Position numbers and translations under genes: made by a program | From: Hyalella azteca | Taxonomy: Eukaryota; Arthropoda; Malacostraca; Amphipoda; Hyalellidae | Reading direction: 5' to 3' | Assembly (NCBI RefSeq): GCF_000764305.2 | Contig: NW_025933453.1 | Coordinates: 97,961 to 161,960 of the forward strand | DNA length: 64,000 nt | In this document: one piece after another, positions 22,090-34,542 of the stretch | How positions within the stretch are numbered: position 1 is the first letter of the stretch | Layout: each line of letters opens with the position of its first letter | Notes under the pieces: model-generated | Seen by the model: only the letters and a program-made list of their open reading frames with translations | Database searches by the model: none | Told to the model about the DNA's origin: nothing

Positions 22090-25000
22090 TGTGTCCTGAG
22101 GGCTGGTTTTCCGAAGTCAAATTGTTATTATGATTGTTTCCAAAGTCAAATTGCTATAACGAGGTGGTTATATATTATTGTGTGCGATCAGTTACCTTAG
22201 TGTGCCAACTTGGCGCAACAATTAATGCGGCTGAACCAAACAAAAATGAACGAAATGTTTGAGGCAGAGCTTCGTTTAGTTTTGTGAAAAAAAGCTGACG
22301 ATCCCTTAGCGATACGGGCTAGGATTCCATTTTTATTCACGAGGCATTCACTCGCTTCCACGACTAGCGATCATCGATCCTCGCATGTTAGACGAATTTG
22401 TGAAATTCCCACGACACCTCACCGCACCTGGAAAAATGTATCAGGGGAACAAGCATTGTTAGAAAAAGACGTATACCTACATACTGTATCAAAGATGCGG
22501 AAATGTCAAATCTGAGTCTATATGACACGCCGATGGAAGCGTTTAGAATGCCCGGGTTCCAGGAGGTCGGGTTTTCCAAGGACAAATTTTTAGCACGAGC
22601 CAGCATGTTAAGAGTGGAATACGTTTCATTTGATTTGTGCGACGCCATTAGAGTAACTTTGTGGTCTCAAGCAAAACTTATGTGAAATATCTTCATCGAA
22701 CGATTTTTTACTTATAAACAAGCTTCAGAAAACGAATTGACAAACTGTCATCATTACTCTTATTCGACACTAAAATATAGGTACATAGGAGCAGTAGTAG
22801 CTCAAGAGTAGGAGTAGCTCATTAATATTTAAATTCTGACGAATATTTTACATAATGTCACCTTAACTTTTTATGCAATTTATTGATGAGTTTTTGAGAA
22901 TAAAAATTATTTTTATGCTTTGTTTAGCCAGTTTCGTATTCCATATTCGTATTTAGTGCCCAACTGTCCGTTCATGAAAATAACAACATCGAACTGGATA
23001 GATACAAGAAACAAGAAAAAATAACAAGTGTCCATGCAGTCGTTCTGCCTCATATAAATGCGTTCGGGCATAAAGTTACAAAACCATGAAATCTACCAAG
23101 ATTCCGCATCGCAAATGACTAGCCAGTAGATTTAAATTGAATTCAAGTAAGCGCTCGTGACATGAAAAGGCGTTTCATTTGTTTGCATATCAAGAACATG
23201 CAGGATGTTTTCAATAACATTTACTTGCAAGTACAATGCATCAGATAAGAAAATATGAGGTTGTGTTCACATATTATTAAAGAAAAATATGGTAAAGTTT
23301 CATAAATTCGAGTCATTATTTGCGCATCCAACACTGTAGCGTTTTACCGGGCTTAGAGGTTTAAATACGGGGCTCTTTTCCTCAGCGCTTTCGGGTCCAA
23401 AACTTTTAAACTTCCTTCGGCGCCGACAAATGAATGATTGACTGGCAAATCTCGTGAATGGTTTGCTGAAGTTTATACAGATGGACGAACTGGGGCTCAA
23501 AGTTTGGAAATGATTCGAAGTAATCAAACACCTAATGAGGATGAAAAAACTTCCAAACAAGAAAACAGTTTTTATAACGGCACCTTGAATGAAATTTTAG
23601 TTTCTAGGCTACAGAGCAGCGAGTAGTTCCAAACAATCAAATGCAAATTCAGAGCAATCGCTGATGGGAAATTTGGAAGTATGCATGGATATTTTGTTAC
23701 AGCAATAGGTTATTCAATTGAGAGCAAAAGTTAGCATGAAATCTGCTATAGTCCTTAATTCTAGTTAAAAGAATTTACGTTGATTACCATTACCATAGTG
23801 CACGGTTATAACATGGACGATTTTGCGATCATTTTCAAACGAACAAATGCTTCCAGTATTTCATGCTGTCTGGTAAATCCTTCAATAAGACAATTACCAA
23901 TTGAATAAAAAAACGAACATATGATAGCAAAAGCACTATATTTTCGATCCCGTAACTTGGCTGGATTTCAAAGAAAGAAGGAGCATGCACGTTGCCGACA
24001 AAACCGAAAATTCCCTTCGACGAGATGGAGTGAGTGTTGGTTTGGTATCCGGGAGGGACTACATCATTTATCTCAGAACTTATGATGGTCTTAGGACAGT
24101 TTCCAAACTCGTCATGGCACGACGCTGATGGTGCATCAGTCATACCGGCAGTACTCGTAAGCACATGCATGCGTGAACGTGAGCGGTGGCCGGGTAGATC
24201 AAATGAGCGATTGAGTGAACTGCGTCGAGTCCAGCTTGCTTCTCGTGACGGGAGTAGAGATGTACTTTGGAGTATACTTCCATTTAGGATGAACGGTAGG
24301 AAATTTTCACGATGTGGACAAATTTATTTTGAACCGAAAGAGGAATTGTTTGGAAGTATCGTAAAATTGCAATTCTGCATAAGTTAATAATAAGAAACAT
24401 ATCCATAAAAGAAAGATTTTGATGTGGGCACTCTAAAGTCTTAAAACTGCCTCATTGATCTTCATTGTCTTATATACTTCTTTATCTTTTCATGGAATCA
24501 TAAAACGATGCCGTCAATTAACGGATATGTCCAGAATGAAATAATAATGTCGTGCCGCATAGAGATTGAAATTATAGGAAAATTATCGGTAACCAATCGA
24601 TGGCTTATCTACGCTTAGCCTTGTTGGATTTACCATTAATTTTGAACAAATTTTGCCCAAAAATCTTGGCATAAATTATTTAAATAAAAACATTGAATTG
24701 ATCGAAAAACAGTTGTCTAGAGACATTACAAGAGGTCTGCAGAGTGTGAAGATTCAGAGCGAAACTTCAACAGATTTCGTCAATTTTGAGCAGTTTCACC
24801 AAAAACGTGTCATTGCAAATATTAACATTATTATTAACGTGTCTTTGTTCGACGGCAGATATGTTTGCTAGAATGTTTCTGTGCTGTAAAATGTACCGGA
24901 TTCTCCACAGGTGTTTTTTGATAAAAGCTTCGTTCATTGTCCTTTTATAATTTCCGGTGGTGGTTGTAAGTGCATTGCCTGAGTTCTAGTTTCATCGGCT

Positions 25001-25555
25001 GTTGCGCTTTTTAAAGTTTTAAGAGGGCCTCAAAACAGAATAACATTTCCACCTGTCCTCCAACAAAATTGAGCTGTTTCCAAGGCAAAGAAAATTTTGA
25101 GCGGGCTCGAAAATTCTTCTGTAGATTACATAAATTGAGTTTTTACAAATTTTATCAGCCGAAAAAGTAGGAACGTTGCAATTAATAGTTCACATATGCC
25201 TGCTGCAAATAGGAACTACAAATTTCTTAAATAATGCGTTTTTGTGATACAATCAATGATAATTCCTATTCTTTGTTACAATGAAAGAGCAAAATCCTCA
25301 ACGAATCTCGAAGCAAACGTTAGCTTCCAGTAAGAGAAATGGAAACGGGATATTAGGTCATAATGATTCATTCATATCAAACAGTTACAAGATTTTAATT
25401 AATACTTAACCTAAAACTTAAAATTTGGAGAGAGATGGAAGAATGAATGAATGTTATGCGAAGATTTAGCAATAAAATATTCAGAAATTAGACGCGATAA
25501 AATCGATTATTGAATTGAACAATTAATTGAATTAAACCATACAGTCATTGATCTA
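22090..25555. other. no supported gene; scattered unexplained ORFs
   Basis: Two GC-richer spots have open frames on both strands: 22388-22685 (minus 86 codons, plus 60 codons) and 23835-24387 (minus 111 codons with GNCPKTIISSEINDVVPPG, plus 117 codons). Opposing open frames cannot both be genes and neither has clear splice borders. The rest is AT-rich and empty. Confidence 0.35.
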
Positions 25556-25559
25556 GTTA

Positions 25560-25905
25560 CGGTATTAACTAAAGCTTCTTCACAAATTTTCTTTCTAATT
25601 AATGAAGAAACATGAAATACATTCCAAGGAAAGCCGTTCCTCAACCGTTGGATAATGCAGGATTGCGTGCTTGGCATTCCAGCTTCAAAGCCTCTCATAT
25701 CAAAGCAAAACCAAAAGCTATGAGAGGAGCCAGCAACAAAATTCATTGCTTTGGACTGACGCGCAATGGTATTCAATTCATTTAAGTGATGAACCCAAGT
25801 TCCACTTGTTCGGTTCATACGGCAATATTTTACTAACATTATGCGTGACATGAATGCCCCTACAAGAACCACAATGATTGCTTATCGATTTATCACCTAA
25901 ATAAA
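25560..25905 (+). mobile_element. Tc1/mariner transposase fossil
   Basis: The plus strand holds the Tc1-family catalytic signature SDEPKFHLFGSYG at about 25785-25824 (usual form: FSDESKFNLFGSDG), preceded by WTDAQWYS in the W-x-x-x-x-W position and by KPLISKQNQK in a neighbouring frame. Just downstream another frame reads MRDMNAPTRTTMIAYR, matching the YVRR...KHGG segment. Several frameshifts and stops show the copy is dead. Only the central part of the DDE domain remains; no terminal inverted repeats were found by eye. The minus-strand ORF 25507-25872 is a shadow. Reaction in live relatives: cut-and-paste DNA transposition into TA. Confidence 0.8.
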
Positions 25906-26187
25906 CTGCCTTAGTTGTTAGTTTTTTCGAAGTTGGTAGAAACACAACACTTCTTTGTTAACCTGCAAAAATTTGTTTTATGGTACACATTCTTTCCAGT
26001 TCTGTTGTGAGTTTTACGAGTTATTATAAGCAAGTTCCCAACCGGCTATTTCAGTTAGTTGAACGTTTATATCTCTCCCTTGTTAGGTGTTTCAAGTAAA
26101 TTTCACTTTGTTCTTTACGTATCAACTGTTTGATCGGTGATATGCCTGCTTATCACACGGTGAACCAATGATGATTATATGAAAATT

Positions 26188-26406
26188 TATGAAATTGACG
26201 CGTTACTCTATGGTTGGCAATATTGATTCAGCATAAGATCGTTCTCCCATAGAATGAGGGACATATGGCGGCCCCGTATTGCTTCAAAGGTGTGCCAATT
26301 ATGTTTGAAGGAGACTTTTAACTGATTTTTAACTCATCTGTGACCTTTGAAGTGAATGTTTAATTTTTTTGCTTATATCCTTTAATATCAGGTCAGGTCT
26401 GAAATC
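26188..26406 (+). repeat. interspersed repeat family A, copy 1
   Basis: A 219-bp segment from TATGAAATTGACGCG to GGTCAGGTCTGAAATC is repeated in the same orientation at 31051-31263. The best-conserved core is GTATTGCTTCAAAGGTGTGC followed by CAATTATGTTTGAAGGAGAC. Identity by eye is about 85 percent. No terminal inverted repeat, ORF or poly-A tail is visible. Confidence 0.88.
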
Positions 26407-26409
26407 CCG

Positions 26410-28340
26410 CGTTTATTTTCAGGTTTTATTGTTAAGAAAACGCTTCTCTAAATTTATGGATCAATACGACGATGTATGTTCCATGATTTAATCATTAATT
26501 TTAATTAATTTCCATTCAAATACATCCACAATTTTCTCTGTAATAGGTTTCTTCTTTCCTAATATAATGGCCAATACTTTTTATTATAAAGGCTTCGTTT
26601 TCAAGTCATTTATTAGCTTCTAATGTTGTTTACATATGCATTTACCATATGCATTCACTTGAATTAAATCAGATTCCAAAATCTCACGTTCTTCTTTCCA
26701 TCAGAATATGCATATATGTTTCACTATTTTTTTCCTAATTTGTTTGAGACGAATACACATGGCAGCGATTGCGTGTAGACGGAGCCCTTCATTCGAGTGG
26801 AGTCAGTCGTCAGAAAATAACTTTATGAGACTTTCACGCGGCCGAGTTCTGCGAACGAGAAGAAAACGAGTCTCCTCGAAGCTGTAAAAGACGAGGCGTG
26901 TCGCTTTCAAGATGTCCAGGCGTGAAGAAAGAACGACATTTCTTTATCAGCTGACGAGCCAATCTCTGTGAGGCCATACAGTCTGCTGATCAATGATGAC
27001 TCGCCCCATGAATGCTTTCTTCTGTTGCTCATAGACACCTACGAGTTTAGGACAAGATGCGTGGGCCCCACCATGGTCGATTCGACTCCATCGATGGCTC
27101 AGTGGTGAATTTAATGTAGGGATGGTGATGAATATGTCAGAAGAAATTATTGTGTTTCTGATCAAATCCGCATAATGCATTTATGGTCCGATGTTAGTTG
27201 AATAACCTGCTGATTTTAATAATGAAAGTAAAATTTTTCCGTTTCCACTGTTCCCAAAAAACTCCACCTATATTAAACTTTTTATCGAAAATATTACACC
27301 AAGAAATAGAAAAAAATACCAAAACTTACTGATTGTTTTATGACGGATCTTCCGATATTTCAACTTCGTTTCACTAAAAATCAATAGAACATTTCTCATA
27401 TATTTCTCACCCTCATAACGAGACGTTGCATAAACCTACGAGTCATTCTTTAACCCATATTACTGTATAATTTGTTACTGATCGGGTCCAGCTAATTGGA
27501 GAGAGAGAAGAGAGAAGTGAAGAAGAGGGTCAGATGAGCTTCCCTCTCCAATTACAACAAGAGAATTTACTACAAAATGCTAATAAATCAGTTGATTTTT
27601 TCGTTTCATTCAACTTTTTCAGCGGACTGAAGGGAGTTAAGGAATGATTAATTAAATATCAAATGAAAAAATTTATTGTCGCAAACAACTGAGATCATTT
27701 ACAGATGGAAATGTTATGTCTTGACGCTTTAGTGTTGCTAATATTTCATTTTTCAGTTATTCATTCAGCTAACTTCAACATTCAGTTTTGAATTTTCATT
27801 GCCGGCAGTCTGATGCTCAGAAAATACTGTAAAAGTTAAAAAAGAAAAGGGTAATTTGAATTAAAAATAAGTTGTTTCCCATACCTACATTTCCATTGCG
27901 ACGCGACATTTCAATAAATCAAGTCCCAACTGCTGCAAGTATTTATTAAATGAGTTTGAACGATTATTGGATTTCATTAGATTTGAAAAACTTTTTATCT
28001 GAAAAATAAGAAGCGAAATTATGTCCTGGTGGATCATATGGAGGTAAAAGTTATTCCGTGAGTAGAAAGTTTTTAGGAAAGAATTGTTAAAATAATTCTT
28101 TTACTATTTTCAATTCATTGCTACCTTTTGAATGATCAGAGAAAATACATCAAAGGTTTGTTTCCATCATTGCATCGAGCTCCAAATCAATGAGTCTTAT
28201 ATCACATGTCCTAAATTATCTTGTTTTACAATTTGAACAGCCACATTACATTGAAATTTGTTGACTCACCTTGGAAAATATTTGTACATTTTATTTGAAT
28301 ACCCAACCTGACGTCGTCTCGACTACTCTCCAGGTTTCCA
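26410..28340. other. no supported gene; one long inverted repeat
   Basis: TAATTGGAGAG (27493-27503) and CTCTCCAATTA (27544-27554) are exact reverse complements around a purine-rich (GA) loop. A GC-richer patch at 26760-27180 carries a minus-strand 77-codon ORF (26947-27180) without recognisable features. Confidence 0.45.
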
Positions 28341-28346
28341 CTTCTT

Positions 28347-28748
28347 TTAAAATCTAGGGTACTTCGCTTCATGGGTCCCAACTGTCCCATATTCCCTATT
28401 TATTGTCACACTCTTAGTAAGGGCGTGTCTTAAAGAGAAATTTTTAAAGCCTTCTCCCGCTCTATCACATATTCTACCCCTATATACACTCTTTGCGAGC
28501 CTTTGGAGTGCACATGCGATGCCATACCTGGGACGAACCGAGACCACCACATTTACATAATACTGGCCTAAAATACTTCTTTCCAGGAAGAACTTGCCCC
28601 GATTTCCCATTTCAATGCCGATATGGAAAGTGAAGCATCCTCGGCTAGAGCGATACGCCAGGTTACCACTCTCAATATATATATTGGGCGCTAAAGCCAG
28701 CAGCAGATGAACTGCCTCGATTCGATTAGCAGCATGGTAGACGCTCAT
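28347..28748 (-). CDS. unexplained 133-codon ORF
   Basis: One of the longest non-repeat frames in the window: true ATG start, no repeats, local GC above background, basic C-terminal half (RPRYGIACALQRLAKSVYRG). It contains a donor-like CCCAG before GTATGG at about two-thirds of its length, so an exon ending there is an alternative. No signal peptide, membrane segment or family motif was seen. A frame of this length is expected about once by chance in 64 kb at this base composition, so the call is weak. Confidence 0.2.
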   Translation of the reverse strand: MSVYHAANRIEAVHLLLALAPNIYIESGNLAYRSSRGCFTFHIGIEMGNRGKFFLERSILGQYYVNVVVSVRPRYGIACALQRLAKSVYRGRICDRAGEGFKNFSLRHALTKSVTINREYGTVGTHEAKYPRF

Positions 28749-28749
28749 A

Positions 28750-30310
28750 TAATGATCGAGTTAGAGTACGGCCTTATATCTCAATTTCAACATTAATGCC
28801 GGTAGTACATCCTTGCGAATCCAATTTCTATAACTGAATATTTAAAATGTTATACTTGATCGTAATTCTACCTTTTTTAGACAAAATAAATCAAGACGAT
28901 CCGATAAAAGACTTCATGGTTGTGTAATTATGTGACTCTCGAGCGCTCTTGATGCCGATATGAGGACGGAATACAGAATAATTACAATAATTATCAAATC
29001 TTAATGCATTCGAATCCCACATGACCTGGGATCGCTACACGCTCATATATAGAACGCTTTGCTCAAAACATTGATGACAACTATAAAGTTGAGAGAAAGG
29101 TAAATCAATAAAAGTCGGTGAAACATTTTAATTCTAATAATAATATGAAGGAGAAGAAATGTGAACATTCTGACAATTTCAACTTTTTCTCCATGTGCGG
29201 AAGAGGTAAACGTCTTATTTACTTGCTCGGCGAGATCCGCTTACAGGCGGTGGCACAAAGAAGCCTGCCAACTGAGAGAACAAAAGCTGCTGCTGCCCCA
29301 GAACAACTGCTGCTCAATTAGCTGATGCAACGCTTCTCAGGTCTCGTCCTCGAAAAGATTAATCTTCACACTTCGACAAGCCCATCTGTGATATTAAACT
29401 GCGTATATTTCTGAATAGAATATCCAAGAATGAGAGAAAGTATCTCAGTTTTATAAATGGACAGAGTTGCCGTGAGCTGATATTTGTTAATAAAGGTTGA
29501 CGATGATTTCAAAACCATACAAAAAGGAATTATACAGAACAAATATTGGTCTTCTGTGTTAAGCTAGTCAAATATTTCTTAGGACAAGTAGTGCTGCACT
29601 GAAGCGAAAATCCAAGTTTTTCTTAAAGAAACCTGAGTCCCTTCATATAGTTTCTTTCGGCGACATGTGATCCGAAGAAAAGACTTGATGGAGCAACCAG
29701 AAGTGATGACGCGATCAGAACGCCAAGATGGGTCGATTCTTGCATGGGTTCACAACTGGGCGCCAAAGTTTCGGCGCGTTTTGCTGGATGTTTCACCGTT
29801 ATTGCAATATTTACTCTAAGCTTATTAGAAATTGAATTAAAAATTTATATTCTAAGCGAAGAGTATAATAGGGTATCTAGACGTATTCTATATAGCCATT
29901 GTATTGTCAGATATAGATAGTCCCGGCGCTGCAATTAATGGCAGGCACAATTTGAAGTGGATTATCGTCTTTCGATTGTTCGCATTATTCTTCATCCTAT
30001 GAAGTTTCTTATTCAACACGGGAGCACAGTTGTAATTGTTTGACTAAGGGGAAATGCTAAATCTTGCGATTCATGCAAATTGATCCGCGCTTACACAAAC
30101 AGGTATCTTTCTGCTTTTTGGCTGAGATGTAGGTATTTCATTAGGTAATATTGCTGTTTTTGTATTTTTATATGAAGAGGATTTTAGGGCATCATATTTA
30201 GAATTTGGCCTTTTTGGAATTTTCTAAGATTTGAATGATAATCTGCGTGATATTTTTCATTATGAGCTTCCTAGATTTCTCAGGAACTAATTCTCAAAAA
30301 GCTAATAATT
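28750..30310. other. no supported gene
   Basis: AT-rich with two GC-richer frames: plus 29118-29321 (LLGEIRLQAVAQRSLPTERT) and a plus frame around 29655-29920 without an ATG start (RTPRWVDSCMGSQLGAKVS). Neither has convincing splice borders or a recognisable family. Confidence 0.35.
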
Positions 30311-30327
30311 CAAGTAACTCCCAGACT

Positions 30328-30420
30328 AGACCCGCATGTCCCGAGTGGTAAGTGATCAACCTTCTGACCACGCCGCTGGTAATTTAGATCGCTTAAGTCT
30401 GACATGGGTTAATTTCCCCA
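30328..30420 (+). mobile_element. possible decayed tRNA-derived SINE head
   Basis: TCCCGAGTGGTAAGTGATC followed by CCTTCTGACCACG resembles the box A to anticodon-loop part of many tRNA-derived SINEs. A degenerate box B could be GGTTAATTTCC (about 30408). Too diverged to be certain. Confidence 0.3.
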
Positions 30421-30439
30421 CAGACTTTAATTAATTTCC

Positions 30440-31050
30440 TCTTTGATGATATAGGACGATAATAGCACGGTGCCCGTGGACATTGCACAAGAATATAAAG
30501 TTTTTGGCTGAAGACTCGCCGGTGAATGTTGCGGCGATAGCGCCTCTCGATTACACCGCGGGGAGCCTTCAAAATAATTTAGAGGCGCTTGTGTTCCTAA
30601 AGCTTCTTGTTTTGTGTTTGTGCTCTTGAGTTCTTGCAGGAGAGTATGCCCGGTATTATCACGGTCTTATCATTATTGTGAAGAAAATGTTATTGTACTG
30701 CATCTTTTTGAAGATTAGCTCCTCCAGCCAGGAAGGAATGTCTTCCTAACGCTGCATTTAATGAAGCATCTATTCGTTGCATGAAAGCTCAGTCTCTTGA
30801 ATAAAAATGTCAATAAGGTTATATATGAACGCCGGAAAACCAACGAAGAAAGCTGAGTATCAGGAATGTTTTAAATTTCCTTAAGTTCTGATCGTCGAAT
30901 TTAGGCGACATGTAGAAATTGTCTATTCGATGCTGAAAAACACGAATGCCTAAGTAGTTATCTCATGAAAAATTGATAGCCAAATCATCGACAAAAAAGA
31001 GAGCAAAAAGGTTGGCTGTTCGTTCAGATAGAAACGATTACAAAGCAATC
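30440..31050. other. no supported gene; one GC-richer frame
   Basis: A plus frame at about 30452-30630 reads LAEDSPVNVAAIAPLDYTAG and ends in TGA, with a weak acceptor (GATGATATAG) before it. No ATG start and no recognisable domain; listed for completeness only. Confidence 0.2.
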
Positions 31051-31263
31051 TATGAAATTGACGCGTTTTCTCTATGGGCGGCAATATTGATTCCTCACGA
31101 GATCGTTCACCTATAGAATGAGGTACAAGGCTGCGCCGTATTGCTTCAAAGGTGTGCCAATTATGTTTGAAGGAGACTTTTAACTGATTTTTAACTAATT
31201 TGTGACCTTTGAAGTGAATGTTTACATTGCTTTGATCCCAAATATCAGGTCAGGTCTGAAATC
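31051..31263 (+). repeat. interspersed repeat family A, copy 2
   Basis: A 213-bp direct copy of 26188-26406 with scattered substitutions and small indels. Immediately downstream (31264) a different repeat unit begins that reappears at 32193, so this copy sits at the edge of another repeat. Confidence 0.88.
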
Positions 31264-31308
31264 GTGACTGCCTGCAGTGATGCGCTTACTGCGAGCAGGG
31301 ACGTGTGG
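31264..31308. repeat. single unit of the GTGAGTGCAGTGATG repeat
   Basis: GCAGTGATGCGCTTACTGCG then AGCAGGGACG matches the units of the tandem array at 32193-32335, about 900 bp away. Confidence 0.6.
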
Positions 31309-32192
31309 GTTGTTAACTTGTTACTGGCGCCGTGGGAGCGGGTGGAAGAATTACCCACTTTAAGTCTCTCGCAACCGTATTGAAAATTTTGTAACTGGCT
31401 CGATAAAAGAATAATACGGCAGTAGATATGAAGTATACTGTATTATGGACTGTCCGTTTACAGCTGAGTGGTTACATGGTAAACAATGAGTTGAAAGGAA
31501 TAGAAAGATTTCATTTAATGAGAGTAAATTATAGTGTAAATTAAAGAATATTATAAGGAGCATGAGAGGGGCAAGCAGCAACTAGAAGAAAATAATACCT
31601 AATCAATGCGCATGCCATGACAGGTTGAATGCATAAAATGGTATTCTTCATCAAAAAAATAGCACGCAGAATTCATAAGTTAAATTTATGATAATTAAGT
31701 CAAAGCAATGAAGTCAATAGTTAACGGTACAAAATCCTAATTTAGCGGTGCCACCAATTAATAAAATTACCACAATGAAATACGAAATAAGCTAAGCAAA
31801 AATAAAAATAACTAAACATTTATTTAAACTAAAATTAATGAACAGTTAACAGGCAGTGAATAAGTTTAAATCGTCGGAAAAGTTTGGTAAATGGGCAAAA
31901 CATTTTAACTTACAACTAAGGATACTCATTGGCATTTATTGTATTGAAATATTCGCACCTTAAATATTGTTATTTAAAAGCCCTACCTACGCCCTCACCC
32001 AAGTATTAGGTTCTATTAAGACAAGTCACTAAAACAAAGTAGACAGACTGTAAAAGGATACGCGGACAACAGGTCCTAAAATCCAGATAATCAAAATAAA
32101 AAATAAGTTGTTGTTGGAAATGAAATAAACTTGGTTATGAAAATACATATTTGATTTGTGGCGAGAAGGTCATTGTAACTCCTGGTTACAGG
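31309..32192. other. no supported gene; AT-rich spacer
   Basis: AT-rich, with one minus-strand ORF (31360-31581) of hydrophobic AT-driven composition. Nothing supported. Confidence 0.45.
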
Positions 32193-32335
32193 GTGAGTGC
32201 AGTAACGGGCTTACTGCGAGCAGCCTAGCAGGGACGACTTAGAGTGAGAGCAGTGATGGTCTTACCGCGAGTAAGGAGGTCTTATATAGTGAGTGCACTG
32301 ATGCGCTCACCGCGAGCAGGGGTGACTTAATAAGT
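32193..32335. repeat. degenerate 45-51-bp tandem repeat, three units
   Basis: GTGAG(T/A)GCA begins at 32193, 32244 and 32289, each unit containing a GCTTACTGCGAGCAG-like core and a GGGACGACTTA-like end. The minus-strand ORF 32239-32487 begins in it. Confidence 0.7.
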
Positions 32336-32493
32336 GCAATGAGATTCCTTATGTGAGGAGTTATTGGAAGCTGAGAAGTTAATGAGAGTGGCGGCAACGA
32401 GCGGAAAGATGAGCAGAACGATGTGGAAGTTGAAACTTGAATTAGTGAGCTAAAGGAAGCAGTGCCTAGAGCGCTGGAATTTATCATAAGCGG

Positions 32494-32619
32494 ATGACAG
32501 AGGGCGACACGGCATTTTTAATTCTTTACAGCCTGGGCAGACGGATTTATCCCGCCGCAACACTAAATCTGGAAGAGCTGAACGAAGTTTTCCAGGCTCG
32601 GCAGCAGCAGTCGTTCATG
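32494..32619 (+). CDS. unexplained 41-codon ORF in a GC-rich patch
   Basis: ATG-started plus frame (DTAFLILYSLGRRIYPAATL, then EELNEVFQARQQQ) ending in TAG. The overlapping next frame is also open to about 32697 and reads EPLVESTARASTKDAFENV, so either a frameshifted remnant or chance. The patch is near 53 percent GC against AT-rich flanks. Not recognised. Confidence 0.15.
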
Positions 32620-32699
32620 TAGAGCCCCTGGTTGAGTCGACAGCCAGGGCTTCAACGAAAGATGCGTTCGAGAATGTGGTCAAATATGTTTTGTTTTAA

Positions 32700-34482
32700 A
32701 TTCCTTACGTTTCAGACACTCAATTCTTGTTATTCGCCTACAAGCATAGTCAAGCTTGATTTAGGAAGATTTAGAAATTAAAAAATGAAAAAGACCTGTA
32801 TGTCACGTTCCACCAAGCTGCGAAAACGTCAGAAAATTATTCATTGATTCATCAGTATTTCAACTCCACTGCATGATGGCATTAATTTTGATTCTTCAGT
32901 GTCACAATTGAGGAGAAATACTGGAGCACTTCGGTAACTGTCGTTCATGTCAATATTGGTTGAACCTACTCAGTCCTTTCCCAGTGCAAAATGAGGAACT
33001 AATTTGAGCGTTGCGAGGAGCTATTTTTAATTTTTTCTAGACATAATATAGTGCAATTTGCATGCCAATAATTAATGAAACTCGCAACAGCGCTACTCTT
33101 TACCCATTAAAGTCATTTTTCACTGATGGCGGGCTGAGTCATGTGCTCATGCTTCAAATTTAGAAAAATATTTCCAATTAGACAGATTTTTAACTAAATA
33201 GCATAGATTTAAAATTAATTTTTAAAGAAATTCGGGCTGTTTTTGGAGGGATGCAAAATTTTCGATGAAGCCATCCTCTGCATCGCCATCAACTTTCGAT
33301 GGCCTCCTTCAAAATCGGCTATTTTCGCTTCCTGACTTCCGAACTCGAATAAATTAGGATCGTTCGCTCATGAGACCGAATTCGTAATTGCCACACGAGA
33401 ACTTTTGAAGGCTGCTTGCAATATTGGAATCTCACTGAGCCTATATAGCTCAACAGAACATCATTGAACTATGAACTTAGGTCACTCCATGGCTTTTTAG
33501 CATTTGACGAAGAACCGCTATCAGAGCAACAGTCCTCTCTTCAAATGAGAACACTAATAGATTGGAGCCTTCATCTCGAATGTTTAGTTTTTTAGTAGTT
33601 AAGAGATTAACTTATCAGTACGGCGAAGGAAAACGTTGATTATATACGTATCTGATGCACGACATTATTTTATCTGTACACAACACATTATTGCATGCAT
33701 TGAATGCATCCTACACAATACAATACAATTTTTTGTGCGTATTTCATCATCACATCGGATTTGCTACTATTTTAAAGACCAAAATTTTTTCGCAGTTGAA
33801 AAGCATTATTCAGTTGATGTGATGCAGTTTTTGGTGACTAAGTGGCTAAACTTGTATGTTTCTATAAGCATCTCATCTTTAAACAAAAATATTTTTTAAA
33901 AACGAGTCTAAACCATTATAGCGAGAAAAGTTATATTCTCATCTTTTATACGCACCCTCAAAGTATAGCACACAATTCAGATATGCTCTATTTCCAGAGC
34001 TCATGCCGAATAAAAAAAAGATAAATTTGTGCAATTTTAATAGTCGAACGTGAGATAACATTCTAAAATATCCTGATATTTTTGGCTGGCGTTCAATTAA
34101 TGAAGCACGATCAATTCAGTGCACATTAATAATGCCTCATGCAGTGCCGAGTCCCAGGGAGCGTCGCTGCAAAACTGCATGGTCTGCAATTCTCTCTCTT
34201 AAAAAAAAGCGTCGACAGCAGTTGAAAATGCGAACGGCTCACTTCCAGTATATAAATTTAAATGACATGGATTTTTCCCTCATTTAATGATGTAACAGGT
34301 TCGCAAGAATTCGCCATAATGATGGAGCTATATAGTGTATACTAACTATATTCTGGGATATTATGTAGAAACATTTGTTTGGAGTAGCTCTGAAATTTAA
34401 AATTCTGAACCAATGAATGGGAACGATCGGGTAATGACGATATATAATTGTTAAAGGGCTTCCACGCATGTATGTATACTCA
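32700..34482. other. no supported gene; AT-rich spacer
   Basis: A GC-richer spot at 33250-33500 has a plus frame interrupted by one stop (KIFDEAILCIAINFRWPPSK, stop, then LPNSNKLGSFAHETEF); the remaining ORFs (33636-34024) are AT-driven. Confidence 0.4.
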
Positions 34483-34542
34483 TTTTAGACATTTTTAATG
34501 TCTAAAAAAATTTTATTGTCTAAGCCCTTTTTTAAAGGGCTT
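34483..34542. repeat. two consecutive hairpins
   Basis: TTTTAGACAT/ATGTCTAAAA (34483-34492 with 34498-34507, 5-nt loop) is followed by AAGCCCTTT/AAAGGGCTT (34522-34530 with 34534-34542, 3-nt loop). GGGCTTCCA also occurs at 34456 and 34537, so part of the second arm is duplicated. Confidence 0.75.

Noticed and set aside
24034..24387. 117-codon plus-strand ORF as a gene
   Set aside because: An equally plausible minus-strand frame overlaps it and neither has splice support.
25507..25872. Minus-strand 121-codon ORF
   Set aside because: The plus strand carries the Tc1 signature; this is the antisense frame.
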